A stretch of 62,378 nucleotides of DNA from Propionibacteriaceae bacterium (GCA_031272505.1 JAISTQ010000023.1:1-62378); one strand, 5' to 3'. Positions 32,647 to 42,727 are shown, counted from the first letter of the stretch. Notes: generated by a model not told the origin, from the letters alone. Program-made: numbers and translations.

Positions 32647-35112
32647 TTACATCGGGACGATGCTGACCAGCTTCGGGGCGCGGACGATCACGGTGCGGAC
32701 TTCCCGCCCGGCGAGCGCCCGCACCACCCCGGCGTCGCCCAGCGCCAAATCCCGCAGGTCGGCTTCGGCGATGTCCGGGGGGACCTCCAGCTTGGCGCGC
32801 ACCTTGCCCTGCACCTGCACCACGCAGGTGACCGCGTCGGCCACCAACAGCTCCGGATCGGCGGTGGGCCACACCGCGTTCGCGATGGACGGCGGATTGC
32901 CCAGCACCTCCCACATTTCCTCGGCCACATAGGGGGCCACCAGCGAGAGCGCGATGGCGATCGTCTCCGCGGCCTCGCGCAGCGCCGGATCAGCCGGGTT
33001 GGCCCCGCCGTCAATGAACTTGCGCGAAGCGTTCACCAACTCCATGATCCGGGCGATGGCCACGTTGAAACGCTGCGTCTCAATCGCCTCGGTGATCGCG
33101 GCGATGGTGCGATGCGTCATCTGCCGCAGCGGCTTGTCCCCCTGGGCGTAATCGACGCCGGGAGCGGCCTGCGCCTCGACGGCGATCCGGTAGGCGCGCT
33201 GCAGGAACTTCAACGATGAACCGGGAGAGACGTCCGCCCAGTCGATCTCGTCCTCCGGCGGGCCGGCGAACACCATCGTCAAGCGCACGGCGTCCACGCC
33301 GTAGGCGTCAATCTGCTCGCCCAGATCCACCCCGTTGCCCAGCGACTTGCTCATCGCCTTGCCTTCGTTGATCACCTGGCCTTGGTTCATCAACGCGGAG
33401 AACGGCTCGGTGAAGCCGACCATCCCCATGTCATAGAGCACCTTGGTGAAGAAACGCGAATACAGCAGGTGCAAGATGGCGTGCTCCACACCGCCGACAT
33501 ACTGGGCCACCGGCATCCACTTCTCCACGTCCTCGCTGCGGAACGGGGCGTCCTCGCAACCGGGCGAGCAGTAGCGGAAGAAATACCAGGAGGAATCCAC
33601 GAAGGTGTCCATGGTGTCCGCGTCCCGCTTCGCCGGGGCACCGCAATCCGGGCAAGGCACGTTCACCCAATCGGCAGCCGCCGCCAACGGGGACGTCCCC
33701 TTCGGGGAGAGCGCCGCGCCGCGCAGATCCGGCAGCTCGACCGGAAGCTGATCGTCAGGCACCGGAACCTCGCCGCAGTGCGGGCAGTGGATGATCGGGA
33801 TCGGGCAGCCCCAGAACCGCTGGCGGCTGAGCAGCCAGTCGCGCAGCCGATACGTCACCGCGGCCTGGCCGGCCCCTTTGGCCTCCAAAAACTCGCACAT
33901 TTTCGCCACGCCGGCCGCCTTGTCCGTCAAACCAGCCAACGAGGGCGAGTTGACGTAGGCGCCATCACCGGGGGTGGCGACGCCAGACTCGGCCGGATCG
34001 GGCAGCCCGGTGTCCAGCACCACCCGGACATCGAGGCCGAACTTCAGGGCGAACTCCAAGTCGCGCTGGTCGTGCGCGGGGACGGCCATGATCGCGCCCG
34101 TCCCATAGTCGCTGAGCACATAGTCGGCCGCCCACACCGGCAACTGCTCCCCGTTCACCGGGTTGATCGCGTAGCGGCCCAGGAAGACGCCGGTCTTCTC
34201 CCGGTCGGTGGCCTGCCGCTCAATGTCGGTGGCCTTCTTCGTCGCCTCCAGATAAGCCTCGAACTCGGCCCGCTGCGCGTCGGTGACCAGCTCTGCGGCC
34301 AGCTCCGCATCGGGGGCCACCACGAAGAACGTCGCCCCATAGAGGGTGTCCGGACGGGTGGTGAACACCGTCACCGGCTCCGCGCGGCCTTCGATCTGGA
34401 AATCGACGTACGCGCCCTGGGAGCGGCCGATCCAGTTGCGCTGCATCGCAAGCACCCGGCTGGGCCATTTGCCTTCGATGGCGTCCATGTCGTCGAGCAG
34501 CCTTTGGGCGTAGTCGGTGATCTTGAAATACCACTGGTTCAGCTTGCGTTTGGTGACCTCCGCGCCACAGCGCTCGCATTTGCCGTCCACCACCTGCTCG
34601 TTGGCGAGCACCGTCTGGTCTTTGGGGCACCAGTTGACGAAACTGTCCTTCCGGTAGGCGAGCCCCCGCCGATAGAACTGCAGGAAAAGCCACTGCGTCC
34701 AGCGGTAATACTCCGGATCGGAGGTGTGCAGCCGCCGCGACCAATCAAAGCTCAGCGCGTAGCGCTTGAAGGAAACCGCCTGGGTTTCGATGTTCTTGTA
34801 AGTCCATTCGGCCGGATGGGTGTTGTGCGCGATCGCCGCGTTTTCGGCGGGCAGCCCGAACGAATCCCAGCCGATCGGGTGCATCACGTCGTAGCCGCGC
34901 AGCCGCCAATACCGGGCCACCACGTCGCCCATCGCGAACGCCTCGGCGTGCCCCATGTGCAAATCGCCCGACGGGTACGGGAACATGTCCAGCATGTAGC
35001 GCCGCTCCTTGCCGCCATCGTCGGCAGGGGCAAACGTCGAATGCTCCTCCCAATACCGCTGCCAGCGCGCCTGCGCCGCCGCCGCATCATAAGTCGCCCG
35101 TTCGGTAGCCAT
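32647..35112 (-). CDS. leuS: Leucyl-tRNA synthetase
   Basis: The ATG at 35112 has TTAGGAGAG just upstream; the frame opens earlier (35154) but that extension lacks an RBS. 821 residues. HIGH motif is HMGH at 52-55 within [11 protein letters not shown]; the KMSKS motif reads AMSKSLGN near residue 587, which I recall as usual for the actinobacterial type with its short insert. The editing domain (about 225-420) and the zinc-binding Cys pattern HCPHCGE...CPDCG are present. Charges tRNA-Leu. Lies before comEA, a common actinobacterial neighbour. Confidence 0.95.
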   Translation of the reverse strand: MATERATYDAAAAQARWQRYWEEHSTFAPADDGGKERRYMLDMFPYPSGDLHMGHAEAFAMGDVVARYWRLRGYDVMHPIGWDSFGLPAENAAIAHNTHPAEWTYKNIETQAVSFKRYALSFDWSRRLHTSDPEYYRWTQWLFLQFYRRGLAYRKDSFVNWCPKDQTVLANEQVVDGKCERCGAEVTKRKLNQWYFKITDYAQRLLDDMDAIEGKWPSRVLAMQRNWIGRSQGAYVDFQIEGRAEPVTVFTTRPDTLYGATFFVVAPDAELAAELVTDAQRAEFEAYLEATKKATDIERQATDREKTGVFLGRYAINPVNGEQLPVWAADYVLSDYGTGAIMAVPAHDQRDLEFALKFGLDVRVVLDTGLPDPAESGVATPGDGAYVNSPSLAGLTDKAAGVAKMCEFLEAKGAGQAAVTYRLRDWLLSRQRFWGCPIPIIHCPHCGEVPVPDDQLPVELPDLRGAALSPKGTSPLAAAADWVNVPCPDCGAPAKRDADTMDTFVDSSWYFFRYCSPGCEDAPFRSEDVEKWMPVAQYVGGVEHAILHLLYSRFFTKVLYDMGMVGFTEPFSALMNQGQVINEGKAMSKSLGNGVDLGEQIDAYGVDAVRLTMVFAGPPEDEIDWADVSPGSSLKFLQRAYRIAVEAQAAPGVDYAQGDKPLRQMTHRTIAAITEAIETQRFNVAIARIMELVNASRKFIDGGANPADPALREAAETIAIALSLVAPYVAEEMWEVLGNPPSIANAVWPTADPELLVADAVTCVVQVQGKVRAKLEVPPDIAEADLRDLALGDAGVVRALAGREVRTVIVRAPKLVSIVPM

Positions 35113-35223
35113 GTCTCTCCTAATCTTGCGAACAATCCCCGGCAATCTTAACACGGAGTCACCCGTGCTTACGAAGGGTTGCCTTGCTTGCGAACGGAGG
35201 GCGAGGACGGAAAGATTTGTCAG

Positions 35224-35919
35224 GTGAGCGAAACTTCAAGTGGGAACCTGTCCAATCGGCTGAACTGGCTGCGCGCCGGAGTGCTGGGGGCGAACGACGG
35301 AATTGTGTCCACAGCCGGCCTGGTGTTCGGCGTCGCCGGCGCCACCACGAACACCAACTCCATCATCATCGCCGGGTTGGCCGGCCTGGTGGCCGGGGCG
35401 CTGTCGATGGCCGGCGGCGAATACGTCTCCGTCTCCTCGCAGCGGGACACGGAGCTGTCCGCCACCCGGAAGACGCAGCAGGATTTCAACGCGGACCCGG
35501 CCTTGAAACGCCAGGAACTGGCCGAAAGTTTCGTGGCCAAGGGCATCAGCACCGAACTGGCCGACCAAGTCGTCGCCGGGCTCAGCGACAAGGACGTGGA
35601 GCAATACTCCATCGACGCGCTCGGGATTGACGCCGAAGCGCCCGTCTCCCCGTGGGTGGCGGCCCGCGCCTCCATGCTCTCCTTCACCATCGGCTCGCTG
35701 ATCCCGCTGCTGGCCATGGTGTTCACTCCCGCCGATTTCCGGCTGTCGGCCACCATCGCCGCGGTGATCACCGCGCTCTTCATCACCGGCTACACCGCCG
35801 CGAAGCTCTCCGGCGTCTCGGTGGTGAAGCCGATCCTGCGCAACGTGGTCGTCGGCTTCGCCGCGATGAACATCACCTACCTGGTGGGCATGGGCGTGGA
35901 CGCATTAGTGCCCGGATAG
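35224..35919 (+). CDS. VIT1/CCC1-family divalent metal transporter
   Basis: Start taken as GTG at 35224, giving 231 residues, the family's usual length; a TTG at 35179 is less likely because its RBS would touch the start codon. Conserved opening [28 protein letters not shown], then [18 protein letters not shown], a cytosolic helical insert (about 80-140) and three more membrane helices, five in all. Family members move iron or manganese out of the cytosol. It stands alone on the plus strand; its stop abuts the stop of the convergent DUF4192 gene with no base between. Confidence 0.9.
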   Translation: MSETSSGNLSNRLNWLRAGVLGANDGIVSTAGLVFGVAGATTNTNSIIIAGLAGLVAGALSMAGGEYVSVSSQRDTELSATRKTQQDFNADPALKRQELAESFVAKGISTELADQVVAGLSDKDVEQYSIDALGIDAEAPVSPWVAARASMLSFTIGSLIPLLAMVFTPADFRLSATIAAVITALFITGYTAAKLSGVSVVKPILRNVVVGFAAMNITYLVGMGVDALVPG

Positions 35920-36798
35920 CTACGCCGCTTCGAGCACCAACTCCTGCAACTGGGGCCGCAGATCATCCCAGACGCTCGGCGGGACGATACTGTCATGCAA
36001 CTGGACCAGGAACGGCAGAATCGGCGCGTTCGGGAAATCCCGCAACAGCCGATCCCGCGCCAAGGAGAGCATCACCCCGCCGGCGTCCACCCAGCAGGCC
36101 AAAGCCAAGATCGTCAACACCTGCTCCTGCCAGATCGGCGGAGTGAGCGCCAACACCTGCAGCCAGCAATACACGTAGCGAGCCGAATTCTCGTGGGTGA
36201 GCTGCATGATCAAGGCTTCGCGGCTGGGATAGTGCGCGGCCAGCAGCGCCAGCTTCAGCAGCGTGTCGGTATCCGTGTCGCCGCTTTCCAGCAACTCCAG
36301 GGCGAGCTGCGGCCAGCGGACGGTGGGCTGCTTTTTCAACTCCGCGTTGACCTGCTTTATCTGCTGGTTCAGCTCCAGCACCCGCTCGACTGACGGGCCG
36401 GCGAACAGCAGCTCCAGATCTTCCCGGCTGGGCGCCTCCGACGGCTTGCCGCCGCCGACATCGGCCACCATGATCACATCCCCCAGGAACTTGCCCCGCA
36501 TCTGCTCGGTGACCTCCCCGGCGACCTGCACCATCAATTCGGGCTGCGCGGAGATGACCACGAAATAGAGGGTGGCTTTCGGGAAACGGGTGAGCACCCG
36601 GTTGATCAGCGACTCCAAATAGCCGGGCTGGCCCAGATCCGTCAACTCCACCCGGACCGTCAACTGGATGAGTTTGCGCTTGGTGACGACCACCACCAGC
36701 GACTCCTCCGGCTTGAAACCGAGCAGCTTGGGCACCGCAAGGACCAGATCCTCCGGCGAACGCAACGGCGATTCAATAGATTTCGATTTTCGTTTCAT
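35920..36798 (-). CDS. DUF4192 family protein
   Basis: 292 residues with the family signature near the N-terminus (SPEDLVLAVPKLLGFKPEESLVVV). Soluble; beta-rich first half, helical second half. Function unknown; the family is actinobacterial. The ATG lacks a spaced RBS (AGGGT touches it) and sits seven bases after a -10-like hexamer, suggesting a leaderless message. The upstream element is nearly the same as that of comEA, which hints at a link with DNA uptake or replication control. Confidence 0.85.
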   Translation of the reverse strand: MKRKSKSIESPLRSPEDLVLAVPKLLGFKPEESLVVVVTKRKLIQLTVRVELTDLGQPGYLESLINRVLTRFPKATLYFVVISAQPELMVQVAGEVTEQMRGKFLGDVIMVADVGGGKPSEAPSREDLELLFAGPSVERVLELNQQIKQVNAELKKQPTVRWPQLALELLESGDTDTDTLLKLALLAAHYPSREALIMQLTHENSARYVYCWLQVLALTPPIWQEQVLTILALACWVDAGGVMLSLARDRLLRDFPNAPILPFLVQLHDSIVPPSVWDDLRPQLQELVLEAA

Positions 36799-36805
36799 AC
36801 CCTAC

Positions 36806-36835
36806 TAATTCGGGCTGAAACCCCCCGATTTGCAG
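36806..36835 (-). promoter_or_regulatory. Leaderless promoter with palindromic operator upstream of the DUF4192 gene
   Basis: On the minus strand: -35 CTGCAA (36830-36835), 18-base spacer, -10 GAATTA (36806-36811), seven bases to the ATG. The spacer holds an imperfect palindrome (AATCGGGG...CCCGAATT). Compared with the comEA element, a G:C pair in the stem is replaced by C:G, so pairing is conserved while sequence changes. Confidence 0.5.
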
Positions 36836-36844
36836 TTATCCACA
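36836..36844. promoter_or_regulatory. Perfect DnaA box upstream of the DUF4192 gene
   Basis: TTATCCACA at 36836-36844, directly next to the -35 hexamer of the DUF4192 promoter and two bases past the smc stop codon. Confidence 0.6.
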
Positions 36845-36846
36845 GG

Positions 36847-39800
36847 CTACTTATCCCGCAGCCGCTGCGAGATCACCGTGGAGACCCCGTCGGCGCCCAT
36901 GGTGATGCCGTAGAGGGCGTCGGCGACTTCCATGGTGCGTTTCTGGTGGGTGATGATCAAAAGCTGGCTGTCGGCGCGCAACTCCTCGTAGATCTGCAGC
37001 AGCCTTTCTAAGTTGGTGTCGTCGAGGGCGGCCTCCACCTCGTCAAGGATGTAGAACGGGCTGGGCCGGGCTTTGAACAGCGACACCAGGAAGGCGATCG
37101 CCGTCAACGAGCGCTCCCCGCCGGAGAGCAGCGAGAGCCGTTTCACCTTCTTGCCGGCCGGCTTCGCCTCCACCTCGACGCCGGTGGTGAGCCAGTTGTC
37201 CGGCTCGGTGAGGAACAGCTTGCCTTCGCCGCCGGGGAAAAGCCGCGCGAACGACGTGGCAAACTCGCGGGCGACGTCCGCGTAGGCCGTCTCGAACACC
37301 TCGCGCATCCGCTCGTCCACCTCGTCGATGATCTCCAGCAGATCCGCGCGGGTCTTGCGCAGATCCTCCAACTGCTCGGCCAGGTAGGCGTGCCGCTCCT
37401 GCATCGCCTCGAATTCCTCCAAGGCCAGCGGGTTCACCTTGCCGAGCACGGCCAGATCGCGTTTCGCGTTGCGCAGCAGCTTCTCCTGCTCGGCCCGGTC
37501 GTACGGGCGCGGCTCCTCATCCTCGGCAAGCGGGGGCACCGGAACCTCCGGGCCGTAGTCGCCCACCAGCGTCTCGGCGTCCAGGCCCAACTCCTCCAAA
37601 GCCTTTGCCGCGATCGCGTCCAACACCATCTGCTGCTCGGCCTTCGCGATCCGATCCTTGTGCGCCGAATCCATCAGCACCTCATACTGCTTCGCCAGAT
37701 CCCGGCCACCGCCGCGCGCCTGGCGCAACTGCTCGTCGGCCTGGGTGCGCGCTTCCGCCGCCTGCTGTTTGACGGCATCCGCCTGCGCCAACGCCGTCTC
37801 CAACTGCCCGGCCAGCCACTTCACCGCCTGCTGCACGCCGGCGGCCACCACCGCCTCGGCGGCCAGCCTCTCGCGGCGCTGCTCGTCGGCCACCAGCCGA
37901 TCCCGCTCCGCTTGCGCCGAACGCGCCAAAGTCTCCGCCTGCCCGGCCATCGCCCGCACCCGCTCATTGATCGTCGAATGCGCCAGCCGCGCCTGCATCT
38001 CGTCTTGACGGGCCACCGCCGCCAAATCCGCCAACCGCTCCTTCTCCACCGGATCGAGCACCTGCTCGTCGGGCTCCACGCTCGCCCGCTGCAGCCGCTC
38101 CTCCAACGCCGCCAACGATTCCAGGCTGGCCTTCCGGGCCGCCTCGGTCTGCGCGGCCTGCTGCCGATACTTGACCGCCAACTCGGAAGCCGAATGGATC
38201 CGCTGCTTCAAGCCGGAAGCCTGATCCGCCAGCGCCGAATGGGTGGCATCCGATTCGTTCAGCCGGGCCAGCGCGGCCGCCTCCGCCTCCTGGGCCTGCG
38301 CTAAGGCGTTTTCGGCCTCCGCCTGGGCGAAACGCAACTGCTCCACCTCGGCCTGCTTTTCCGCCAACTGGGCTTCGGTCTCTTTGACGGCCGACTGCAA
38401 CTCGATCAACGACGGGCCAGTCTGCGAGCCGCCGACCGCGAACCAAGTGCTGAACAGATCGCCGGCCTTGGTGACCGCCGTCACCTCGGGCAGCTTTTTC
38501 ACCAACGCCAACGCCTGCGAGTCGTTCGCTACCACCGCCACCTTGAACAACGCCCGGCCCAACGCGGGCAGCAGCCGCTCGTCAGCCTTGACGATGTCGA
38601 GGGCGTACTCCCCCTCGGGCAGCTTCGGCCAGGATTTGCGATCCACCCGCACCTCGGCGTCGGCCAGCAACAGCCCGGCCCGCCCCAAATCTTCCTTGCG
38701 CAGATGCTCAAACGAGGCCACCGCCGAACCCAGGCCGAGCACCGCCACCGCGTCCGCGGCCGCGCCCAGCGCCGTCGCCAACGCCGCCTCGTAGCCTTTC
38801 GGGACGGTGATCAACGCCGCCGCCGCCCCCAGCAGGCCGTCCAGCTTCCCCGCCGTGGCCAGCAGCGCCTCCTCGGCGCCGCCTTGGCTCAAGCCCAACT
38901 GCAACGCCTCCAGCCGGGCGGCCAGCCCACCCCGGGCCGCCGCCGCCGCCGTGTGCGCGTCCTTAACCTCCGCGAGGGTCTTCTCGGCGGCCTCCGCCGC
39001 CGCGGCCGCCTGCTCGAAGGCCGCGTCCAGCGCCGGCTCGGTGGCCGACCAGGAGGCCAATTCGGTCTCCAACAAACCATATTCGTGGCGGGCTTCCGCC
39101 TCTTTGGCCGCCTCCGCCGCCGCCAGTTCGGTGTAGCGTTCGATCTCGTCCGCCGCCGCCTGCGCCTTGGAACGCATCAGGTGCACTTCGCCGTCCAGCC
39201 GCGCCAAGCCCTCGCGGCGATCCGCCGCCGCCCGCTGCTGGGCCGCATACTCGGCGTCCGCCTGCGCCGCCTCCGCCTCGGCCGCAGTGCGTTTCGCGGT
39301 GGCCGCCTCCAAGGCTGCCGCCCGCTCGGCCAACTCGGCCTCCAGCTTCGCCACCGCCTGCCGGGCCCGCTCCGCCTCGCGCTCAATCGCCTCCGGATCC
39401 CGGCCGGGCCGTTCCGCCGAGAGCGCGTCCGCGATATGCCGGGCCCGCTCGGCCGCAATCGACCCGGTGGCCTGCGCCCGTTCCTTCAAGCCTGCGAAGG
39501 CGAACCACGTCTCCTGGGCTTTCGTCAACGCGGGGACGGTCTGGGCGAGCGCCGCCTCGGCCGCCTCCTCGGCTTCCCGCGCCTGCGTCAACGCCTGCTC
39601 CAACTCTTCGCGCCGGGCGTTGATCGCCGCCTCAGCCGCCGCGTCAGACTCCAACTGCGCCTGCGCCTGCTGGTAGTCGTCCGCCCAGATCCGCGCCTGC
39701 GCGTCGCGCGCCTGGATCTGCACCGACTGCGCCTTGCGGGCCACCTCGGCCTGCCTGCCCAGCGGCTTGAGCTGCCGGCGCAACTCGCCGATCAGATCCT

Positions 39801-40374
39801 GCAGCCGGTTCAGATTCGCCGCGGTGGCGTCCAGCTTGCGCTGCGCCCGCTCCTTGCGTTTGCGGTGCTTCAGGATGCCGGCCGCCTCCTCGATGAGGCC
39901 GCGCCGGGTCTCCGGGGTGGCGTTCAAGATCGTGTCCAACTGCCCTTGCCCCACGATCACGTGCATCTCCCGGCCGATGCCGGAATCGGAGAGCAGTTCC
40001 TGGATGTCCAACAGCCGCGAGGGTGTCCCGTTGATCGCGTATTCGGAGCCGCCAGAGCGGAACATGGTACGCGAGATCGTCACCTCGGAGTATTCGATGG
40101 GCAGCGCCCCGTCCGAGTTGTCGATGGTGAGCACCACCTCTGCCCGGCCCAGCGGCGCCCGCTTTGAGGTGCCGGCGAAGATGACGTCCTCCATCTTGCC
40201 GCCGCGCAACGTCTTCGGCCCCTGCTCGCCCATCACCCAGGAGAGCGCGTCCACCACGTTCGACTTGCCCGACCCGTTCGGGCCGACCACGCACGTCACC
40301 CCCGGCTCGAAGCGCAGGGTGGTGGTGGAGGCGAAAGACTTAAAGCCACGCAGCACCAAGCTCTTGAGATACAA
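36847..40374 (-). CDS. smc: Chromosome segregation ATPase SMC
   Basis: 1175 residues with full SMC layout: N-terminal Walker A (VVGPNGSGKSN, residues about 29-39), coiled coil to about 490, hinge (about 500-660), second coiled coil, C-terminal signature LSGGERSLTAIAFL and Walker B FYILDEVEAALDD. Forms the condensin core with ScpA and ScpB, whose genes are not in this window. Gene order rpmF-rnc-fpg-(gtrA-like)-smc is normal for actinobacteria apart from the inserted gene. Confidence 0.96.
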   Translation of the reverse strand: MYLKSLVLRGFKSFASTTTLRFEPGVTCVVGPNGSGKSNVVDALSWVMGEQGPKTLRGGKMEDVIFAGTSKRAPLGRAEVVLTIDNSDGALPIEYSEVTISRTMFRSGGSEYAINGTPSRLLDIQELLSDSGIGREMHVIVGQGQLDTILNATPETRRGLIEEAAGILKHRKRKERAQRKLDATAANLNRLQDLIGELRRQLKPLGRQAEVARKAQSVQIQARDAQARIWADDYQQAQAQLESDAAAEAAINARREELEQALTQAREAEEAAEAALAQTVPALTKAQETWFAFAGLKERAQATGSIAAERARHIADALSAERPGRDPEAIEREAERARQAVAKLEAELAERAAALEAATAKRTAAEAEAAQADAEYAAQQRAAADRREGLARLDGEVHLMRSKAQAAADEIERYTELAAAEAAKEAEARHEYGLLETELASWSATEPALDAAFEQAAAAAEAAEKTLAEVKDAHTAAAAARGGLAARLEALQLGLSQGGAEEALLATAGKLDGLLGAAAALITVPKGYEAALATALGAAADAVAVLGLGSAVASFEHLRKEDLGRAGLLLADAEVRVDRKSWPKLPEGEYALDIVKADERLLPALGRALFKVAVVANDSQALALVKKLPEVTAVTKAGDLFSTWFAVGGSQTGPSLIELQSAVKETEAQLAEKQAEVEQLRFAQAEAENALAQAQEAEAAALARLNESDATHSALADQASGLKQRIHSASELAVKYRQQAAQTEAARKASLESLAALEERLQRASVEPDEQVLDPVEKERLADLAAVARQDEMQARLAHSTINERVRAMAGQAETLARSAQAERDRLVADEQRRERLAAEAVVAAGVQQAVKWLAGQLETALAQADAVKQQAAEARTQADEQLRQARGGGRDLAKQYEVLMDSAHKDRIAKAEQQMVLDAIAAKALEELGLDAETLVGDYGPEVPVPPLAEDEEPRPYDRAEQEKLLRNAKRDLAVLGKVNPLALEEFEAMQERHAYLAEQLEDLRKTRADLLEIIDEVDERMREVFETAYADVAREFATSFARLFPGGEGKLFLTEPDNWLTTGVEVEAKPAGKKVKRLSLLSGGERSLTAIAFLVSLFKARPSPFYILDEVEAALDDTNLERLLQIYEELRADSQLLIITHQKRTMEVADALYGITMGADGVSTVISQRLRDK

Positions 40375-40410
40375 GTCTTCCTCCCTACCAGCCGTGGCGT
40401 TGGCTCTCCG

Positions 40411-40968
40411 TCATTCTAACGGTGAATCCACCGCTTCTTCGGGATTGTCGCCCTTGGAACGGATGGCTCGGAACGTCCACACTTTGTTGAGCAGGAAATT
40501 CACCGGGGTGACGCAGACGATCACGATCAAATTCGCCCAGTAGCTCTTGGTGCGCAGGCCGGACGAATCGTCAAAGATCGCATCGGGCAGGCACAGCGGC
40601 GAGGTGGGGTTCATCAGCAGCGTCATCAGCAGGAAGCCGACCACCTGGGCGGCCAGCCCGACGGCGAGGAAAGGCAGGTATTCGCGCCAGAAGCTGGCGT
40701 GTTTGTCGGATTTGAACGTCCAGGCGCGGTTGAGCAGGAAGTTGCCCAGATTCGCCACCAGGAAGCCGAGCAGCATGTACAGGTGGTAGTTGCGGATGTT
40801 GAACTCGGTGAACGGAATCGGGAAGAGCACCCCGCGATCCCGCACCCCGAGCAGGTCGCGGCCCACGATGTTGGCGAGCACGAAGATGGTCTGGTTCACA
40901 ATCACGCCGATGCCGCCCACCAGGGCGAACTTGCCCAGTTGCGTCATGGATGCCCGGAACCGTTTCAC
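40411..40968 (-). CDS. GtrA-like four-helix membrane protein
   Basis: 185 residues from GTG at 40968, twelve bases after the fpg stop; an ATG at 40947 is the alternative. Pattern QLGKFALVGGIGVIVN near the N-terminus is typical of GtrA, followed by four membrane helices with LGFLVANLGNFLLNRAWTF and VNFLLNKVWTF, the repeated N-x-W-T-F half motifs. Such proteins are thought to flip or help transfer lipid-linked sugars in cell wall or teichoic acid glycosylation. Its place between fpg and smc is unusual and no glycosyltransferase is adjacent. Confidence 0.88.
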   Translation of the reverse strand: MKRFRASMTQLGKFALVGGIGVIVNQTIFVLANIVGRDLLGVRDRGVLFPIPFTEFNIRNYHLYMLLGFLVANLGNFLLNRAWTFKSDKHASFWREYLPFLAVGLAAQVVGFLLMTLLMNPTSPLCLPDAIFDDSSGLRTKSYWANLIVIVCVTPVNFLLNKVWTFRAIRSKGDNPEEAVDSPLE

Positions 40969-40979
40969 AAGCCCACACT

Positions 40980-41792
40980 CTATCGGGGTTTGCGCTGGCA
41001 GCGGGGACACAGATATGACGACCGGCCCAAATACGGCTCGCGCTTGATCGCGGTGGCGCAGCGCGGGCAGGGCTGGCCTTCGCGGCCATAGACGGCCAGG
41101 GAGCGGGTGAAGTAGCCGGGTTCGCCGTGGGCATTCACATAGAGCGAGTCGAAGGAGGTGCCGCCGGCCGCCAGCGACTCCGCCATCACTTCCTTTGCCG
41201 CCTCCAGCAGCGCCTTGACGCGCTTTTTGCCGAGTTTGACGCCGGTAGCCCGGTAATGCGCCTGGGCCCGCCACAGCGATTCGTCGGCGTAGATGTTGCC
41301 GATCCCGGAGACCACCCCCTGATCCAGCAGCACCCGCTTGATCTCCCGGCCGCTGCTGGCGATTTGGGTGGCCAGCGCGTCCAGATCCAGCCGTGGATCG
41401 AACAGATCCAAGGCGATGTGCCCCAACTCCGTCTGCCAGTCGTCCGCGATCCAAACCGCCCCGAAGGTGCGCTGGTCCACGAACCGCACCCGCACGGTGT
41501 CGTCCAACGTGAACACCACCCGGTCGTGTTGGTGCCCGGCGTCGCCGACGCGCACCTGCCCGCTCATGCCCAGGTGCAAAAACAGCGCGCTGGCGGCTTC
41601 CAACGGAATGTAGAGGAACTTGCCGCGCCGCTGCGGCTCCCCCAGCGTCCGTCCCCGCAGCGCCTCCGCGAAATCGCCCTGGTGGCGGCGCACCGCGCGC
41701 GGGTGCAACACCTCGACGTGGGTGACTGTCCGTCCGGAAATATGTGGCGCCAGCCCGGCCCGGACCGTCTCGACCTCGGGAAGCTCAGGCAT
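40980..41792 (-). CDS. fpg: Formamidopyrimidine-DNA glycosylase (MutM)
   Basis: 270 residues from the ATG at 41792, which gives the obligatory MPELPEVET start (Pro2 and Glu3 form the active site); the frame is open upstream but that part lies inside rnc. Lys58 (RRGKFL) is the conserved catalytic lysine, GIGNIYADESLW is the helix-two-turn-helix, and CPRC...CPRC at the end is the zinc finger. Removes 8-oxoguanine and starts base excision repair. Overlaps rnc by eight bases. Confidence 0.95.
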   Translation of the reverse strand: MPELPEVETVRAGLAPHISGRTVTHVEVLHPRAVRRHQGDFAEALRGRTLGEPQRRGKFLYIPLEAASALFLHLGMSGQVRVGDAGHQHDRVVFTLDDTVRVRFVDQRTFGAVWIADDWQTELGHIALDLFDPRLDLDALATQIASSGREIKRVLLDQGVVSGIGNIYADESLWRAQAHYRATGVKLGKKRVKALLEAAKEVMAESLAAGGTSFDSLYVNAHGEPGYFTRSLAVYGREGQPCPRCATAIKREPYLGRSSYLCPRCQRKPR

Positions 41793-42462
41793 GGAGCTGC
41801 TGGTAGGCGCCGCGAGCCGCGCCTTGCTCGGCCTGCTTCTTGGAGGTGCCTTCGCCAGCGGGCCCGACCCAATCGCCGAGCCGCACCCAGGCGGTGAAAA
41901 CCTTGGAGTGATCCGGGCCATCCTCTTCCACCTCGTAGATCGGGGTGCCCAGATCGCGCTGCGAAACCAACTCTTGCAGGCTGGTCTTCCAATCCAGGCC
42001 TGCGCCCGTCAATACCGCCTGTTCGATTAGCGGATCGATGACGTGATGCACAAAACGGGACGCCCCGGCATACCCCGACGACAGGTAGATCGCCCCGATC
42101 ACCGCCTCCATGGCGTCGGCCAGCAGCGAGTTCTTTTCCGAGCCGCCGGTGGAAAGCTCCCCCTTGCCGAGCAGCAATTCGCCGCCGAGGCCCAACTCGC
42201 GGGCCACCTTCGCCAACGATTTCGCGTTGACGACCGCAGCGCGCAGCTTCGCCAGGCGACCTTCGGTGTCGTCCGGGAAAGAGCGGTAAAGATGTTCGGT
42301 GACGATGATCTCCAACACCGCGTCACCGAGGAACTCCAAGCGTTCATTGTCGGGCAGCCGCCCGTTCTCATAGGCGAAGGAGGAGTGGGTCAGCGCAAGC
42401 TGATAGAGCTGGGTGTCGATCTCGATGCCCAGCTGCGAAAAGAGATCGAGTACGCGGCTCAC
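41785..42462 (-). CDS. rnc: Ribonuclease III
   Basis: 225 residues from GTG at 42462. RNase III signature ERLEFLGDAVLEIIV with the acidic catalytic cluster, a second acidic site in DAMEAVIGAIY, and a C-terminal double-stranded RNA-binding domain (WKTSLQELVSQ...GTSKKQAEQGAA). Processes rRNA precursors and structured mRNAs. It starts five bases after the rpmF stop, so translation is probably coupled. It sits back to back with the RNase J gene, putting two RNases on either side of one promoter region. Confidence 0.95.
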   Translation of the reverse strand: MSRVLDLFSQLGIEIDTQLYQLALTHSSFAYENGRLPDNERLEFLGDAVLEIIVTEHLYRSFPDDTEGRLAKLRAAVVNAKSLAKVARELGLGGELLLGKGELSTGGSEKNSLLADAMEAVIGAIYLSSGYAGASRFVHHVIDPLIEQAVLTGAGLDWKTSLQELVSQRDLGTPIYEVEEDGPDHSKVFTAWVRLGDWVGPAGEGTSKKQAEQGAARGAYQQLHA

Positions 42463-42467
42463 GAAGA

Positions 42468-42659
42468 CTAGACGTCAAGAACCTCGCGCAACGCGCCCTT
42501 CGCGCCGTACTGGCCGCATTCGGGGCAGGCGGTGTGGGGCAGGTGCTTGGCCTCGCAGGCCGGATTCGCGCAAGTGACGAGCGTCGGTGCCGTCGCCTTC
42601 CACTGCGAACGGCGGGACCGCGTGTTTGACCTAGACATTCTCCGCTTCGGGACAGCCAT
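42468..42659 (-). CDS. rpmF: 50S ribosomal protein L32
   Basis: 63 residues, beginning [20 protein letters not shown] as usual for L32, with the zinc-binding cysteines C-x4-C and C-x2-C (CANPAC, CPEC). AAGGAG lies upstream of the ATG. The DUF177 (YceD) gene that usually precedes rpmF is missing; instead the divergent RNase J gene follows after 84 bases. Confidence 0.95.
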   Translation of the reverse strand: MAVPKRRMSRSNTRSRRSQWKATAPTLVTCANPACEAKHLPHTACPECGQYGAKGALREVLDV

Positions 42660-42670
42660 TGTGATTCTCC

Positions 42671-42700
42671 TTGACGCTCAAAACAAACCAAACGTAAATG
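42671..42700 (+). promoter_or_regulatory. Possible promoter of the RNase J gene
   Basis: TTGACG (42671-42676), 18 bases, TAAATG (42695-42700). This would leave a leader of about 37 bases without a clear RBS. TAAGAT at 42729-42734, nine bases before the ATG, is an alternative -10 for a leaderless message. Confidence 0.3.
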
Positions 42701-42727
42701 GTACTACCTTCGGCCCCAAATTGCCAA
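42698..42727 (-). promoter_or_regulatory. Probable promoter of the rpmF-rnc-fpg operon
   Basis: On the minus strand TTGGCA (42722-42727), 18 bases, TACCAT (42698-42703), followed by a leader of about 32 bases carrying AAGGAG before rpmF. It overlaps the RNase J promoter region head to head, so the two may compete. Confidence 0.4.

Noticed and set aside
40968-41454. Upstream extension of the GtrA-like frame
   Set aside because: It overlaps fpg; the added sequence is Arg/Gly-rich shadow.
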